Positions 17,619 through 25,711 of a stretch of 64,000 bases of DNA are shown here, piece by piece. The notes beneath the pieces are model-generated. The model made no database searches. It saw only the letters and a program-made list of their open reading frames with translations, and was not told the DNA's origin. The stretch spans positions 1 through 64,000 of the forward strand of contig JASFYX010000023.1 in the NCBI GenBank assembly GCA_045046885.1. The letters are read 5' to 3'. Position numbers and translations under genes: made by a program. How positions within the stretch are numbered: position 1 is the first letter of the stretch; each line of letters opens with the position of its first letter. The stretch comes from CG1-02-35-72 sp045046885. Lineage in GTDB: Bacteria; Bacteroidota; Bacteroidia; Flavobacteriales; Flavobacteriaceae.

Positions 17619-18197
17619 ATGAACGTAGGACTCTATTTTGGTACTTTTAACCCCATTCATGTGGGGCATTTAATCATTGCCAATCATATGGCAGAATATA
17701 CCAATTTAGACCAAGTGTGGTTTGTTGTGAGTCCGCAGAATCCTTTTAAACAAAAAATGACACTTTTGGCAGATTACCACCGCTATCAATTGGTGCAAAT
17801 TGCCACAGAAGATTATACAAAATTAAAGCCTTCGAAAATAGAATTCGATTTACCCAAACCGTCTTATACCGTCAATACTTTGGCGTATTTAGCTGAAAAA
17901 TATCCAGAGGATAATTTCAATTTGATAATGGGCGAGGATAATTTAAACAACTTCCACAAATGGAAGAATTACAATTATATTTTAGAAAATCATCATTTGT
18001 ATGTGTATCCAAGATTAACATCTCTTTTAAAGGATGTGACTTTAAAAAGTCACACGCACGTACATCTCATTGACGCGCCTGTAATTGAAATAGCAGCCAC
18101 GCAAATCCGTAAAGCTATCGCTCAAAAGGAAGAGGTAAGACCCTTGTTACCTTGTAAAGTTTGGCAATATATTGACGAGATGAATTTTTATAAATAG
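17619..18197 (+). CDS. nadD: Nicotinate-nucleotide adenylyltransferase
   Basis: The 192-residue enzyme makes nicotinate adenine dinucleotide from NaMN and ATP in NAD synthesis. The nucleotidyltransferase signature GTFNPIHVGH is at 8-17, and the second motif IEIAATQIRKAI (the ISSTxIR box) lies near the C-terminus. SYTVNTL is the conserved mid-protein substrate loop. It is the third gene of the yicC operon. Confidence 0.94.
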   Translation: MNVGLYFGTFNPIHVGHLIIANHMAEYTNLDQVWFVVSPQNPFKQKMTLLADYHRYQLVQIATEDYTKLKPSKIEFDLPKPSYTVNTLAYLAEKYPEDNFNLIMGEDNLNNFHKWKNYNYILENHHLYVYPRLTSLLKDVTLKSHTHVHLIDAPVIEIAATQIRKAIAQKEEVRPLLPCKVWQYIDEMNFYK

Positions 18198-18230
18198 CCA
18201 AACACCGCTTTCTGACTTAAAAATACATTG

Positions 18231-18238
18231 TATCTTTG
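18231..18238 (+). promoter_or_regulatory. -7 promoter element at the M23 peptidase gene
   Basis: TATCTTTG is an exact TAnnTTTG match only six bases before ATG 18245. The in-frame TTG at 18236 lies inside it and cannot be the start. Transcription would begin at or almost at the ATG, suggesting a leaderless or near-leaderless message. Confidence 0.65.
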
Positions 18239-18244
18239 TTATTT

Positions 18245-19120
18245 ATGAGTAAAGTCAAAAAACAAAAAGAAAAGAGAATTAAGAAAAAGCTAACCCGCAA
18301 ATACAGGTTGGTAATCTTAAACGAAGACTCTTTTGAAGAACGTATTTCTTTTAAGATTAACCGCTTAAATATATTAATTTTAGGAGGTGTTTTTTCTATT
18401 TTACTTATCAGTTTGACCTCTGTAATTATAGCCTATACGCCTCTTAAAGAATATATCCCAGGCTATTCATCAACAGCTTTAAAACAAAAAGCCACCCGAT
18501 TGGTTTATAAATCAGATTCGTTAGAACGTGTTTTAAATGTTAACAATGCTTATTTAGAATCTATTAGAAAAGTATTATCTGGTAAAATAGATACATTTCC
18601 TGCTTTTAATAAAAACATTACTCTAAACACACAGCAAAAAAACATAGATGAAAGACAATTAATACCGTCCGAAAAAGATTCTGTTTTTAGAGATCAAGTT
18701 GAGTTAGAAGATAGATTCACTCTTTTTAATAAAGCGACTAAAAAGACAAAAATTGTATTTTTCGCCCCTATTTTAGGAAAAATAACGCAAGGCTTTGACA
18801 TAAAAACAAAACATTACGCTATCGACATTACAGCCAAAACAGGAACACCTGTAAAAACGGTTGCAGACGGTACCGTTATTTTTGCCGAATGGACAGCAGA
18901 AACAGGTTATGTTATTATAATAGAACACACCAATGGCTTTTTATCTGTTTATAAACACAATGCCATTTTGCTTAAAAAACAAGGCGATTTGGTTATAACT
19001 GGCGAAGCCATTGCCACGGTTGGTAATACGGGTGAATTCACCACAGGGCCTCATTTACATTTTGAATTATGGAATGACGGTTACCCTATAGACCCTTCAC
19101 AATTTATAGATTTTGAATAA
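18245..19120 (+). CDS. M23 (LytM-type) peptidoglycan endopeptidase, membrane-anchored
   Basis: The 291-residue protein has a strongly basic cytoplasmic N-terminus, one transmembrane helix (about 42-65) and a periplasmic C-terminal M23 domain. The zinc and catalytic residues of active LytM enzymes are all present: H190 and D194 (HYAID), H238 (YKH), H270 and H272 (HLHFELW). It should therefore cleave peptidoglycan cross-bridges rather than be an inactive activator. Its stop codon overlaps the ATG of the GH3 gene. Confidence 0.9.
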   Translation: MSKVKKQKEKRIKKKLTRKYRLVILNEDSFEERISFKINRLNILILGGVFSILLISLTSVIIAYTPLKEYIPGYSSTALKQKATRLVYKSDSLERVLNVNNAYLESIRKVLSGKIDTFPAFNKNITLNTQQKNIDERQLIPSEKDSVFRDQVELEDRFTLFNKATKKTKIVFFAPILGKITQGFDIKTKHYAIDITAKTGTPVKTVADGTVIFAEWTAETGYVIIIEHTNGFLSVYKHNAILLKKQGDLVITGEAIATVGNTGEFTTGPHLHFELWNDGYPIDPSQFIDFE

Positions 19121-20613
19121 TGAGTTTAAAAACTGCCATAGCCAAAATCTACGCCAAACAGGTCGCTAAAAAAGTCTATAAATGGGCTGAGAAACCTCAT
19201 AAAATACAACAAAAAATATTTGTATCTCTTTTAAAAGAAGCGCAAAACACCAACTTTGGTAAAGACCATAATTTTAAAGACATTACAACTTATGACGATT
19301 TTAAAAAGGCCGTTCCAGTAAGAGATTACGAAGCATTAAAACCTTATGTTGATAAAGTTGTAGCAGGGAAAGAGAATATTTTATGGCCAGACAAACCGCT
19401 TTATTTTGCCAAGACCAGCGGTACGACTTCTGGTGCAAAATATATTCCCATTACAAAAGAATCTATGCCCTATCACATAGAGGCAGCCAAAGAGGCTTTA
19501 TTACTTTACATTGCCAGTACAGGTAAAGCCGATTTTGTAGATGGTAAAATGATTTTTTTACAAGGGAGTCCCATTATTGGCGATACTAACGGTATTAAAA
19601 CCGGACGTTTATCGGGAATAGTAGCACATTATGTCCCTAAATATTTACAAAATAATAGGATGCCCAGTTGGGATACGAATTGCATTGACGATTGGGAAAC
19701 CAAAGTTACAGCGATTGTAAATGAAACTATTACAGAAGATATGCGCTTAATTAGCGGGATTCCGTCTTGGGTTCAGATGTATTTTGAAAAGCTAAAAGCT
19801 AAAGCTGATAAAAAAGTGGGTGTACTTTTTAAAAACTTCAATCTATTTGTTTACGGAGGTGTCAATTATGAGCCCTACCGTCAAAAGATGGAAGATTTAA
19901 TCGGTAGAAAAGTAGATAGTATTGAATTATATCCTGCTTCAGAAGGCTTTTTTGCCTATCAAGATGTGCAAGATGATAAAGGTTTATTGCTCCTACTTAA
20001 CAGTGGTATTTTTTACGAATTTGTAGAAGCCGACACTTTTTTTGATGACAAGCCAAAACGTATCGTTTTAACCGACGTAAAACTAGGCGTCAATTATGTT
20101 TTGATAATTTCTACTAATGCGGGTTTATGGGCTTATAATATTGGCGATACCGTTATGTTTACATCATTAAAACCGTATAGAATTGTCGTAACAGGACGTC
20201 TTAAACATTTTATTTCAGCTTTTGGCGAGCACGTTATCGGTAAAGAAGTCGAACAAGCTTTGCAAGAAGCGGTTGCCAATTCTGCTATCCGTATCAACGA
20301 ATTTACAGTAGCACCGCAAATAACACCCAAAAAAGGCTTACCTTACCACGAATGGTTTATAGAATTTGAAAATCCACCTAATGATTTTGAAACTTTTTCT
20401 TTAAAGATTGACACTGCTTTGCGCCATCAGAACAGTTATTATGATGATTTAATTACTGGTAAAATTTTAAGACCATTAGTTGTTACAACTGTTGTTAAAA
20501 ATGGCTTTAATGATTATATGAAAACACAGGGTAAATTAGGGGGACAAAATAAAATACCGCGTTTGGCAAACGACAGAAAAATTGCCGATAATTTGATTTT
20601 AAAAATAGTTTAA
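19120..20613 (+). CDS. GH3 family acyl-acid amido synthetase-like protein
   Basis: The 497-residue cytoplasmic protein belongs to the GH3 branch of the adenylate-forming superfamily. The nucleotide-binding loop is TSGTTSGAKYIPIT (from residue 99), followed by GGVNYEPYR, ELYPASEGFFAYQ and a C-terminal VVTGRLKHFISAFGEHV. Plant members couple amino acids to acyl acids; the bacterial substrate is unknown. The start codon overlaps the M23 peptidase stop (TAATG), showing translational coupling. MOSC follows after 11 bases. Confidence 0.88.
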   Translation: MSLKTAIAKIYAKQVAKKVYKWAEKPHKIQQKIFVSLLKEAQNTNFGKDHNFKDITTYDDFKKAVPVRDYEALKPYVDKVVAGKENILWPDKPLYFAKTSGTTSGAKYIPITKESMPYHIEAAKEALLLYIASTGKADFVDGKMIFLQGSPIIGDTNGIKTGRLSGIVAHYVPKYLQNNRMPSWDTNCIDDWETKVTAIVNETITEDMRLISGIPSWVQMYFEKLKAKADKKVGVLFKNFNLFVYGGVNYEPYRQKMEDLIGRKVDSIELYPASEGFFAYQDVQDDKGLLLLLNSGIFYEFVEADTFFDDKPKRIVLTDVKLGVNYVLIISTNAGLWAYNIGDTVMFTSLKPYRIVVTGRLKHFISAFGEHVIGKEVEQALQEAVANSAIRINEFTVAPQITPKKGLPYHEWFIEFENPPNDFETFSLKIDTALRHQNSYYDDLITGKILRPLVVTTVVKNGFNDYMKTQGKLGGQNKIPRLANDRKIADNLILKIV

Positions 20614-20624
20614 ATAATATCAAT

Positions 20625-21167
20625 ATGAAAGTAATCTCAGTTAATTTAGGCGCATGTAAAAATGTTAAATGGAAAAATAAAACTGTAAAAACAGGTATTT
20701 TTAAGGAACCTGTAGATAGCATACATTTAGGTCTTGAAGAGGTTGTTGGCGATAATGTTGTAGATAGAAAACACCACGGCGGTATAGAACAAGCAGTATA
20801 TGCCTATTCTCATGATCACTACGATTATTGGCAAAAATTATATCCGGATTTAGAATTTAATTATGGGATATTCGGTGAGAATTTAACCATTTCGCGTTTG
20901 TATGAAGAGCGTATTCGTATTGGCGAAATTTTTAAAGTGGGTACAGCAAAAGTACAAGTGACCAAACCTAGAGAACCTTGTTATAAGTTAGGTATCCGTT
21001 TTAACAACCCTAAAGTTATAAAGCAATTTTGGAATGACACCAAATGTGGCGTGTATTTTAAAGTGATTCAGGAAGGGGAGGTTAAAGCGGGTAATATTTT
21101 TGTACGGACGGTTCATAAGCCCGAAAACCCTACAATTGCCGAAGTTTATAAATCAAAAAGACCCTAA
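20625..21167 (+). CDS. MOSC domain protein (YiiM-like)
   Basis: The 180-residue protein is a stand-alone MOSC domain. HHGGIEQAVYAYS and the cysteine motif PREPCYKLG (C119) are visible; MOSC proteins use this cysteine to bind molybdenum cofactor or sulfur. YiiM reduces N-hydroxylated compounds with Moco. No cofactor genes are adjacent. Family A and B palindromes follow the stop. Confidence 0.87.
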   Translation: MKVISVNLGACKNVKWKNKTVKTGIFKEPVDSIHLGLEEVVGDNVVDRKHHGGIEQAVYAYSHDHYDYWQKLYPDLEFNYGIFGENLTISRLYEERIRIGEIFKVGTAKVQVTKPREPCYKLGIRFNNPKVIKQFWNDTKCGVYFKVIQEGEVKAGNIFVRTVHKPENPTIAEVYKSKRP

Positions 21168-21197
21168 TATTACAGAACGTATGTAAACAAATATTAT

Positions 21198-21234
21198 AGT
21201 AAGGGTTTCACTTTGAGTGAAGCCCTTACTTTTT
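21198..21234. repeat. Family A palindrome, copy 2
   Basis: This is the same hairpin as at 1964, but GTCAGGG/CCCTGAC is replaced by GTAAGGG/CCCTTAC, a paired change that keeps the stem. A T run follows, so it is also a likely terminator for the MOSC gene, 30 bases after its stop. Confidence 0.9.
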
Positions 21235-21236
21235 GT

Positions 21237-21270
21237 ATTGATACGATGACTTTGGAGTCATCGTATCAAT
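21237..21270. repeat. Family B palindrome, copy 2
   Basis: Fifteen-base arms identical to copy 1 flank TTGG. Here A precedes B; at 1.9 kb B precedes A, so the pair is inverted. Confidence 0.9.
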
Positions 21271-21373
21271 TTTTATCTGCCTGTTTATCTATCTGTAAAC
21301 AGAAAGGTGGGAACAAAAGCTCACTTTTTTGCAAAGTCGATTTATTTAAGTAGTTTGCTTAAAAATTCACACT

Positions 21374-22246
21374 TTGACTTTACTTGAAATAGGTTTTTAT
21401 ATTGTTTCTTTTTTAGCTTTTGTAAGCTTAGTACTTTATTTTTTTCAGGATTATTTTTTATTCAGACCCGAAAAGTTACCACAAGATTTTGAATTTAATT
21501 ATCAAAATCAGGAAGTAGATGAGTACTATTTAGAGATTAAAAAAGGTGTTAAATTAAATGGATTACATTTTAAATCTGAACGTTCAAAAGGCTTGGTTTT
21601 TTATTTAAAAGGCAATTCAAAAAGTATTAAAGGTTGGGGCAAGTTTGCAGTCGATTTTACCACACAAGGTTGGGATGTTTTTATGATGGATTACCGCGGT
21701 TTTGGCAAGAGTACCGGCAAACGTAGTCAGGAGTCTTTTAAAAGAGATGTCCAGTTGGTGTACGAGAAACTCAAGGAAGTGGTAAACGAGCGTCATATAA
21801 TTATTTACGGCCGTTCTTTAGGAACTGGTTTGGCTACAAAATTAGCTTCAGTCAACAAGCCACGCATGCTTATTTTAGCCTGTCCGTATTACAGTATGCA
21901 CAGCAGCATCAAACGTTTTTTCCCCATCCTACCTGTCAAAATGTTTTTGCGTTTTTCTATGCCGTCGTATAAATGGATTAAATATGTAAAATGCCCAATT
22001 CATATCATTCACGGCACAAATGACAAACAGATTCCCTTTAAATCGGGCATCAGATTGTCGCGGGTAAATGCTTCGCGCACACGCTTGTATCCGGTAATAA
22101 ACGGCGGTCATAAAAACCTGCACAATTTTGAGGACTATCACCGCGCTTTAAAGGACATTCTGAATTCAAAACGCGATGAAAAACTAGACCGAGAGAATTG
22201 CAGTATCGATTTTATACGCAGTAAAACCATAAAAATTAAAAAGTAA
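21374..22246 (+). CDS. Membrane-anchored alpha/beta hydrolase (first of tandem pair)
   Basis: The 290-residue protein has an N-terminal membrane helix (about 7-25) and an alpha/beta-hydrolase domain with nucleophile S138 (YGRSLG), acid D207 (HGTNDKQIP) and H236 (GGHKNL), in the BAAT/YqiA-like group. The usual oxyanion-side HGN is KGN (79-81), a change that may affect activity. No ATG precedes the membrane helix; a stop at 21347-21349 bounds the frame, leaving TTG 21374 (or ATT 21365) as start. Its stop overlaps the start of its paralogue. Confidence 0.78.
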   Translation: MTLLEIGFYIVSFLAFVSLVLYFFQDYFLFRPEKLPQDFEFNYQNQEVDEYYLEIKKGVKLNGLHFKSERSKGLVFYLKGNSKSIKGWGKFAVDFTTQGWDVFMMDYRGFGKSTGKRSQESFKRDVQLVYEKLKEVVNERHIIIYGRSLGTGLATKLASVNKPRMLILACPYYSMHSSIKRFFPILPVKMFLRFSMPSYKWIKYVKCPIHIIHGTNDKQIPFKSGIRLSRVNASRTRLYPVINGGHKNLHNFEDYHRALKDILNSKRDEKLDRENCSIDFIRSKTIKIKK

Positions 22247-23043
22247 TGGCTGTTTTAAAAAAAATACTTTTTATTGTCGTTGTATTTTATTGCATAGTTT
22301 TATTGGGGTTGTATCTTTTTCAAGAACGGTTTATTTTCCAATCTGTTAAATTAAAACAAAATCATAGCTTTAAGTTCGACAAAACATTTAAAGAAATAAA
22401 TCTGACAACAGCAGATGACGCCCAACTCAACGGCGTTTATTTTGAAGTTAAAGAACCTAAAGGGGTGATTCTGTATTTTCACGGCAATCGTGATAATTTA
22501 GTACGTTGGGGCACAATAGCTTCTAAATTAACCGACTATAATTACAATGTCTTGGTGGTAGATTACCGTGGGTACGGTAAGAGCACAGGCACACGTAGCG
22601 AAGCCAAACTGTATCGAGATGCACAGCTGTGGTACAATTATTTAAAAGCAACTTTTAACGAAGCAAACATTACAGTTTATGGTCGTTCGTTAGGGACGAC
22701 TTTTGCGACTTATATCGCTAGTAAAAATAAACCACAGCAACTTATTTTAGAAGCGCCTTTTGATAAGTTGTCTTCGCCACCAAAACAGTGGTTTAGATAT
22801 GCGCCTTATGATTTATTATTGCGCTACATATTTAATTCGGAAGCGTATATTAAAAATGTGAGTTGTCCTATCACAATTTTTCACGGCACAAAAGACAGGG
22901 TTATTCCGTTTAAAATAGGACAAAAATTCTTTAATGTAGCGCCCAAAAACAAAACGACTTTTATAACTATTAAAGGCGGTAAGCATAATAACTTAGGGAC
23001 TTTTGAGCTGTATTGGAAAACGATTGAAGAGTTGTTGAATTAA
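22246..23043 (+). CDS. Membrane-anchored alpha/beta hydrolase (second of tandem pair)
   Basis: The 265-residue paralogue of the preceding gene has the same layout: an N-terminal membrane helix (about 5-24) and a hydrolase domain with the oxyanion HGN intact (79-81). The triad is S128 (YGRSLG), D197 (HGTKDRVIP) and H227 (GGKHNN). Its ATG overlaps the upstream stop (TAATG). The tandem pair probably arose by duplication, with this copy keeping the standard active site. The substrate is unknown; esterase or thioesterase activity is plausible. Confidence 0.85.
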   Translation: MAVLKKILFIVVVFYCIVLLGLYLFQERFIFQSVKLKQNHSFKFDKTFKEINLTTADDAQLNGVYFEVKEPKGVILYFHGNRDNLVRWGTIASKLTDYNYNVLVVDYRGYGKSTGTRSEAKLYRDAQLWYNYLKATFNEANITVYGRSLGTTFATYIASKNKPQQLILEAPFDKLSSPPKQWFRYAPYDLLLRYIFNSEAYIKNVSCPITIFHGTKDRVIPFKIGQKFFNVAPKNKTTFITIKGGKHNNLGTFELYWKTIEELLN

Positions 23044-23059
23044 TAACTGATATGAAATT

Positions 23060-23514
23060 ATGAGATATTTTAAATTTTTTATAATAATTCTTTTAGTAAC
23101 TTTAAGTTGCTCAAAAGAACAAAAATTTAAAAAAGAATTTAATCTAGAAGGCTCTTGGAGCATTGTCGATATGGATACAACCTATTATGAGGCTTTTTAT
23201 AATGATAGTACTTATCAATATTATTTTGGAGATAATGATTATTTATCAAGCCCTACTAAATATAAAATTAAAGGCGACACTCTTTTTACTTATAGAAAAG
23301 AAAAAGTGTACATCAATTTTATAAAAAAAAAGATAATAAGTTATTTATTATTGAGGTGGACAAAAGAAAGGTTCGTTATATCCCTATAGACAGTTCAGAA
23401 TATACTATGAACAAAATTAGGAATGGAAAAGACTTTGAGAAGTTTCATAAAGCCTATTTATCTAGAAAATATAAACTCATAAAAAAAGGGATAGTTAAAA
23501 AAGATGGTTGGTAA
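23060..23514 (+). pseudogene. Small lipoprotein gene with a frameshift in an A9 run
   Basis: The frame from ATG 23060 encodes a lipoprotein signal (LVTLSCSKE) and about 90 residues resembling a small lipocalin-like lipoprotein, and ends at 23389. At a run of nine A (about 23323-23331) the reading shifts. With one extra A the protein would continue as KKDNKLFIIEVDKRKVRY and on for about 60 residues to the stop at 23512-23514. A family A palindrome lies 8 bases after that stop, the distance seen at other genes, which supports 23514 as the real end. It could be a true mutation, a sequencing error, or slippage-based expression. The function is unknown. Confidence 0.75.
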
Positions 23515-23522
23515 AAGATTTT

Positions 23523-23555
23523 AGTCAGGGCTTCACTTTAAGTGAAACCCTGACT
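23523..23555. repeat. Family A palindrome, copy 3
   Basis: Arms AGTCAGGGCTTCACT and AGTGAAACCCTGACT surround TTA. It starts 8 bases after the restored stop of the frameshifted lipoprotein. Confidence 0.9.
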
Positions 23556-23570
23556 GTAAATATATAACAA

Positions 23571-23600
23571 AAAAACGTCCCGATTTTTCGGGACGTTTTA
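23571..23600. terminator. Bidirectional intrinsic terminator
   Basis: AAAACGTCCCGA pairs with TCGGGACGTTTT; A- and T-rich ends let it work on both strands. It sits between the plus-strand lipoprotein and the minus-strand OmpA gene. Confidence 0.85.
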
Positions 23601-23637
23601 AATTCAAGAATATAATTAACCAAAGTTAATCACAAAT

Positions 23638-24492
23638 TTATTTAGCTTTTTTCATGCCTTCCTCTAAAAGGTTATAGAATTCATCTAATTTAGGCAATAT
23701 AATAATGCGGGTACGGCGGTTTTTAGCTTTTCCTCTATCAGTAGCATTGTCGGCAATGGGGATATAAGAACTTCTACCGGCAGCGGTCATGCGTTCTGGA
23801 GCAACTTTAAAATCGTTTTGCAAAATACGTACAACAGATGTGGCGCGTTTTACACTTAAGTCCCAATTATCTTCTACCACATCATTTTTAATAGAAACAT
23901 TATCGGTATGACCTTCTACCATTATATCAATATCGGGTTTGTCATTTACTATTTTGGCTACTTTCCCTAAAATTACTTTAGCACGGTCAGAAACAACAAA
24001 GCTTCCTGTATTAAAAACCAATTTATCTGAAAGTGAAATATAAACAACTCCTTTTTCTACATTCACTTCAATGTCAGGATCATTAATATCGTCTAACACA
24101 CCTTTTAGGCTTGTCACTAAAGCAAGTGTAACAGAGTCACGTCTTGTAATAGCATCTTGCATTGAGCGGATACGCAAATCTTTTTCTTTGATGTTTTCTA
24201 AAGATTTTTCGAGATTTTCAGCCTCTTTTCTAGAGAGTGACGCCATATTTCCTAAATTTTCTAACAAGGCATTGTTGGCTTTTTTAAGATGACCAACTTG
24301 ATCGTTAAGGGTTTCATAATTCGAATTGACTTTTTCTTTTTCGAGAATACATTTGGTTAAATTCGCTTTAGCGTCAACCAGATTTTGTTTTGTTGTGTCT
24401 AAAGTACCTTGTAATTCTGTGAATTGTTTTTGCGATACACAAGAAGTTAAAAGAACTATTGCAAGTAGTACGATTCCTAGTAGATTTTTCAT
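23638..24492 (-). CDS. OmpA-family outer-membrane lipoprotein
   Basis: The 284-residue protein has a lipoprotein signal peptide (LLTSC, Cys18), a coiled coil over about 22-120, and a C-terminal OmpA peptidoglycan-binding domain (VEGHTDN, NWDLSVKRATSVVRIL, KNRRTRIIILP). It would tether the outer membrane to the cell wall. The gene is monocistronic between a bidirectional terminator and its own promoter (24510-24517, minus strand). The coiled coil makes it longer than a Pal lipoprotein. Confidence 0.9.
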   Translation of the reverse strand: MKNLLGIVLLAIVLLTSCVSQKQFTELQGTLDTTKQNLVDAKANLTKCILEKEKVNSNYETLNDQVGHLKKANNALLENLGNMASLSRKEAENLEKSLENIKEKDLRIRSMQDAITRRDSVTLALVTSLKGVLDDINDPDIEVNVEKGVVYISLSDKLVFNTGSFVVSDRAKVILGKVAKIVNDKPDIDIMVEGHTDNVSIKNDVVEDNWDLSVKRATSVVRILQNDFKVAPERMTAAGRSSYIPIADNATDRGKAKNRRTRIIILPKLDEFYNLLEEGMKKAK

Positions 24493-24509
24493 GGGGTTTT
24501 AATTTTGGA

Positions 24510-24517
24510 CAAAAGTA
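24510..24517 (-). promoter_or_regulatory. -7 promoter element of the OmpA lipoprotein gene
   Basis: TACTTTTG on the minus strand is an exact TAnnTTTG match, 17 bases before the ATG. Confidence 0.65.
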
Positions 24518-24585
24518 TTAAATATCAGATGAAAATGAATACCATATTTTAAAAATTATATAATATTTAAGATTATTTTTTACCG

Positions 24586-24593
24586 TAATTTTG
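24586..24593 (+). promoter_or_regulatory. -7 promoter element of the apbE gene
   Basis: TAATTTTG is an exact TAnnTTTG match, 22 bases before ATG 24616. Confidence 0.65.
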
Positions 24594-24615
24594 AAAACAG
24601 CGTAAAATATCTTCT

Positions 24616-25602
24616 ATGAAACAATTTATAACCCTTTTTTTGAGTGTGCTTTTGTTTATTTCTTGTGCTGATTTAGATAAGACTCAGCTTCAAAAATTAG
24701 AAGGAAATGCTTTAGGAACCACTTTTCATATAAGTTATCAGGACAACCAGAAACGCGATTTTTCTAAACAAATCGACAGCCTTTTGCATCGTATTAACAA
24801 ATCACTATCCACTTATATCCCCACTTCAGATATTTCTAGAATTAACCAAGGCGATACTTCTGTTGTTGTGGATGCTTATTTTGAAGAGGTTTTTAATAAA
24901 TCGGCCGTTATTTATAAAGCAACCGACGGTATTTTCGATCCTACCATTGGCACACTAGTCAACGCGTGGGGATTTGGCCCTCAAAAAACGATGACGAGTC
25001 TCGATAAAAATCAAATTGATTCACTTTTACAATATGTAGGTTTTAACAAGGTACAACTTGTAAATCACCACGTCATAAAAGCCGATAAAAATATGTATCT
25101 CGATTTTAATGCCATTGCCAAAGGTTACGCTATCGATATTTTAGGACGTTATTTTGAAAGTCAGAATATTTCAAAATACCTTGTAGAAATGGGGGGTGAA
25201 ATTCGCGCACGTGGCGATAAAGAATGGCGTATTGCCATTGAGCATCCCAATTTTGATGGCTCACAAAGTTTTCAAGCAACCGTTACTTTATTAAATGAGT
25301 CTATTGCTACATCGGGGAGTTACCGCAAGTTTAAATTAGATAAAACAGGGAGAAAGTATATTCATATAATCAATCCCAAAACGGGTTATGCTGCTATGAG
25401 TAACTTGTTAAGTGCTTCGGTTATTGCCCCAGTAGATTGCGCAGATGTTGATGGTTACGCCACAGCTTTTATAGCGATGGGTTTAGAAAAAACAAAAGCC
25501 TTTTTAAAAACACACAAAAGCTTTAAAGTATTTTTGATTTATAGTGACGTCAACGGGGAGATTAAAACCTATAAAACAGAGAATTTGGAATTGAAGAAGT
25601 AA
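24616..25602 (+). CDS. apbE: FAD:protein FMN transferase (ApbE lipoprotein)
   Basis: The 328-residue periplasmic lipoprotein (signal LLFISC) attaches FMN to threonine in target proteins, using FAD and Mg2+. Family blocks are present: DGIFDPTIGTLVNAWGFG, LDFNAIAKGYAID, EMGGEIRARG and YIHIINPKTGY, plus the metal-site region VDCADVDGYATAF. The obvious substrates in this window are NqrB and NqrC at 53.8-55.7 kb. In many bacteria apbE is next to nqrF; here it is 26 kb away with its own promoter. Confidence 0.93.
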   Translation: MKQFITLFLSVLLFISCADLDKTQLQKLEGNALGTTFHISYQDNQKRDFSKQIDSLLHRINKSLSTYIPTSDISRINQGDTSVVVDAYFEEVFNKSAVIYKATDGIFDPTIGTLVNAWGFGPQKTMTSLDKNQIDSLLQYVGFNKVQLVNHHVIKADKNMYLDFNAIAKGYAIDILGRYFESQNISKYLVEMGGEIRARGDKEWRIAIEHPNFDGSQSFQATVTLLNESIATSGSYRKFKLDKTGRKYIHIINPKTGYAAMSNLLSASVIAPVDCADVDGYATAFIAMGLEKTKAFLKTHKSFKVFLIYSDVNGEIKTYKTENLELKK

Positions 25603-25618
25603 ATTTTAATAAAATGTA

Positions 25619-25704
25619 TGTTATTCCGACAGAGTCCTGAACGAGGAATCTCTATTTTTTGATTTTGAGATTCTTCACTTCATTGTATTCCGCTCAGAAT
25701 GACA
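25619..25704. repeat. Imperfect inverted repeat, MITE-like intergenic element
   Basis: The ends TGTTATTC and GAATGACA are related inverted sequences, and inner GAGGAATCTC / GAGATTCTTC also pair. This is the ATTCC...GGAATGACA type of repeat common between genes of flavobacteria. It separates convergent genes and may form a terminator structure. Confidence 0.65.
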
Positions 25705-25711
25705 AAAAAAT

